Shown: positions 14,477 through 15,398 of the stretch, one piece after another
Position numbering within the stretch: the stretch's first letter is position 1
Layout of the letters: each line of letters opens with the position of its first letter
DNA from: Muribaculaceae bacterium
GTDB lineage: Bacteria; Bacteroidota; Bacteroidia; Bacteroidales; Muribaculaceae
Assembly (NCBI GenBank): GCA_009775535.1
Contig: VSPW01000025.1
Coordinates: forward strand, 1-15,398
Length of the DNA stretch: 15,398 nt
Direction of reading: 5' to 3'
Translations under genes and position numbers: made by a program
The notes under the pieces: generated by a model
What the model saw: only the letters and a program-made list of their open reading frames with translations
Database searches by the model: none
Told to the model about the DNA's origin: nothing

Positions 14477-14863
14477 TCACCCTCCATTATTTTTTGACTC
14501 AATGATACCAATGATCTCGCGCAACTCTTCCACTGTGATTTTCTCATCCTCGACCAATGCCGATACGGCACTCTTATAGGAATTATCAAAATAATTCCTG
14601 ATAACATCGGCCAGTGAACGCTCCCGGAAATCGCTCTTATGCACAATGGCAAAATACCTGTATGAACCGCCTATAACCTCATGGCCTACATATCCTTTGT
14701 CCTCTAGAATCCTGACAGTCGTAGACACTGTATTAAAATGAGGTTTTGGCTCAGGATAGACTGTGAGCATCTCACGTACAAACATCGGACCTTCAGCCCA
14801 AAGCATATTCATTATCATCGCTTCCTTTTCAGTAAGCATCTGACGTTTCCTGCCTGCTTTCAT
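14477..14863 (-). CDS. BlaI/MecI/CopY family transcriptional repressor
   Basis: DNA-binding repressor of the penicillinase-repressor family, 128 residues. Residues about 9-80 form the winged helix: LTEKEAMIMNMLW, FVREMLTVYP, the recognition-helix region FNTVSTTVRILEDKGYV and the wing with GGSYRYFAIV. Residues about 85-125 form the dimerisation helices (NYFDNSYKSAVSALVEDEKI), where MecI-type repressors are cleaved during induction. The stop TGA lies within the translation start region of the M56 gene, so the pair is one operon. Two copies of a 16-bp palindrome flank its own promoter, which fits autorepression. Other genes it controls cannot be told from this window. Confidence 0.95.
   Translation of the reverse strand: MKAGRKRQMLTEKEAMIMNMLWAEGPMFVREMLTVYPEPKPHFNTVSTTVRILEDKGYVGHEVIGGSYRYFAIVHKSDFRERSLADVIRNYFDNSYKSAVSALVEDEKITVEELREIIGIIESKNNGG
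14481..14485 (-). promoter_or_regulatory. Ribosome binding site deciding the start of the M56 gene
   Basis: GGAGG on the minus strand, inside the last codons of blaI, nine bases before ATG 14471. A strong Shine-Dalgarno is unusual among the other genes here. It favours the ATG over the overlapping GTG at 14480. Confidence 0.6.
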
Positions 14864-14864
14864 A

Positions 14865-14880
14865 AACTAATAATTTAGTT
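14865..14880 (-). promoter_or_regulatory. Likely BlaI operator, promoter-proximal copy
   Basis: AACTAATAATTTAGTT, a palindrome with 6-bp perfect arms (AACTAA/TTAGTT) around a 4-base centre. It lies two bases upstream of the blaI ATG and just downstream of the -7 box, about where transcription would begin. A second copy with two changed centre bases lies 52 bp away. Confidence 0.75.
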
Positions 14881-14887
14881 GATATGG

Positions 14888-14919
14888 CAAAGATATGTCA
14901 TTATGATAAATATCGCAAC
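14888..14919 (-). promoter_or_regulatory. blaI promoter (GTTG -33 and TAnnTTTG -7)
   Basis: On the minus strand TATCTTTG (14895-14888) matches TAnnTTTG exactly. TTG at 14918-14916 stands 20 bases upstream, a good -33 spacing. This is the best-formed promoter in the window. The -33 box overlaps the upstream palindrome. Confidence 0.7.
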
Positions 14920-14932
14920 TAATTATTTAGTT
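14917..14932 (-). promoter_or_regulatory. Likely BlaI operator, upstream copy
   Basis: AACTAATTATTTAGTT has the same 6-bp arms as the copy at 14865-14880 and overlaps the -33 box of the blaI promoter. Start-to-start distance is 52 bp, about five helical turns, so both copies lie on the same DNA face. Confidence 0.75.
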
Positions 14933-15013
14933 TTATGTGTTAAATTATGTTACAGCTCTCCTACACAGGCAACTAAGACCTACACATACCAATATGTATA
15001 TTAAGTGTACCTT

Positions 15014-15398
15014 TCAGTTTATGATGATTTCAGAATTGACTGATCTGATTTCAGAAATGAAATCATCCTGATTTTTCGGTGAAATATAAACCCAATTCCG
15101 GCGGCCATATCTAAGTCCTATTCGTTTAGTAGATAATGCAGGAGATGACAATATTGTGGATTTATGGGATATTTCGGTTATCCTGCTTATCGGCAAAACC
15201 ATATGAAACAATATCCCGCATCGGATATACAACTTATCGTCCTTTATTGTATAATCTGTGTGCAGAAGAATATCAAACAAACAACCTAAACAGACACCTG
15301 AAAATACAACATCTATCAGAAGCACCAAAGAACTGTCGTAACACAAAAATATAGAACCGATGAATACAACGGTCAAACCTATGCAGGTCCAGATATAC
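15014..15398 (-). CDS. Membrane protein with bacterial PH-like domain, 5' end cut by window edge
   Basis: The frame is open to the right edge with no start that looks right inside the window (a TTG at 15376 would cut through the first membrane segment), so the N-terminus lies outside. The visible part begins with a hydrophobic segment YIWTCIGLTVVFIGSIFLC, then a second one (SLVLLIDVVFSGVCLGCLF). The C-terminal domain reads YTIKDDKLYIRCGILF, ISRITEISHK, SSPALSTKRIGLRYG and WVYISPKNQDDFISEI. This matches the small bacterial PH-like (bPH_6/DUF1200 type) domain found after two membrane helices. The function of the family is poorly known. It is transcribed in the same direction as blaI but lies 150 bases from it, with the blaI promoter between, so it is a separate unit. 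Confidence 0.8.
   Translation of the reverse strand, partial: YIWTCIGLTVVFIGSIFLCYDSSLVLLIDVVFSGVCLGCLFDILLHTDYTIKDDKLYIRCGILFHMVLPISRITEISHKSTILSSPALSTKRIGLRYGRRNWVYISPKNQDDFISEIRSVNSEIIIN

Noticed and set aside
14971..14976. Single AACTAA as a third BlaI half-site
   Set aside because: Lacks the opposing TTAGTT arm at the right distance, and six AT-rich bases occur by chance.
14984..14997. Small inverted repeat ACATA-CCAA-TATGT downstream of the PH-domain gene
   Set aside because: Only five AT-rich base pairs and no following T run; too weak to call a terminator.
1..15398. Search for a CRISPR array, insertion sequence, tRNA, toxin-antitoxin or phage defence genes
   Set aside because: No direct-repeat array, transposase, cloverleaf-like segment or defence-gene motif was found; all gaps are under 260 bases and accounted for.

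Overview
The window reads as chromosomal DNA from a Bacteroidales bacterium. Five things point that way: TAnnTTTG-type -7 promoter boxes, few Shine-Dalgarno sequences, C-terminal domains of the type IX secretion (T9SS) kind on exported proteins, the Bacteroidota-type long PurM, and a BlaI/M56-TonB pair. A gut Muribaculaceae-like lineage is a plausible guess from the cargo style (IDG/IDD linker before the sorting domain), but the sequence alone does not prove it. No rRNA, tRNA, CRISPR array, transposase or attachment site was seen. No gap between genes is longer than 257 bases.

Layout, left to right. (1) Bases 1-3596, minus strand: a tight operon of a single-pass coiled-coil protein, an MgtC/SapB membrane protein and a Kef-like cation/proton antiporter. 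The antiporter runs off the left edge. A promoter box lies upstream of the first gene. (2) Bases 3778-9328, minus strand: four exported proteins in one operon. In transcription order they are a 165-residue small T9SS-type protein, a 608-residue repeat protein with a T9SS-type tail, a 347-residue protein built from the same repeat, and a 722-residue subtilisin-like S8 protease with a T9SS-type tail. A 14-bp hairpin follows the protease. (3) Bases 9329-9585: divergent promoter region. (4) Bases 9586-12768, plus strand: purM, an MltF-like lipoprotein lytic transglycosylase and a DUF3332 lipoprotein, ended by an intrinsic terminator that probably works in both directions. (5) Bases 12843-14863, minus strand: a BlaI-type repressor and its overlapping M56 (BlaR1-type) metalloprotease with a TonB-like C-terminus. 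The promoter carries two near-identical 16-bp palindromes, the likely BlaI operators. (6) Bases 15014-15398, minus strand: the end of a small membrane protein with a bacterial PH-like domain, cut by the right edge.

How the parts work together (inference): the 1-3596 operon looks concerned with ion or envelope homeostasis. The 3778-9328 operon supplies a surface protease with co-exported repeat proteins. The M56/BlaI pair is a membrane signalling module that should derepress its own operon and perhaps distant targets. The most interesting points are the unrecognised beta-repeat family shared by two neighbouring exported proteins, the operator architecture of the blaI promoter, and the palindrome inside the signal-peptide codons of the mltF-like gene.
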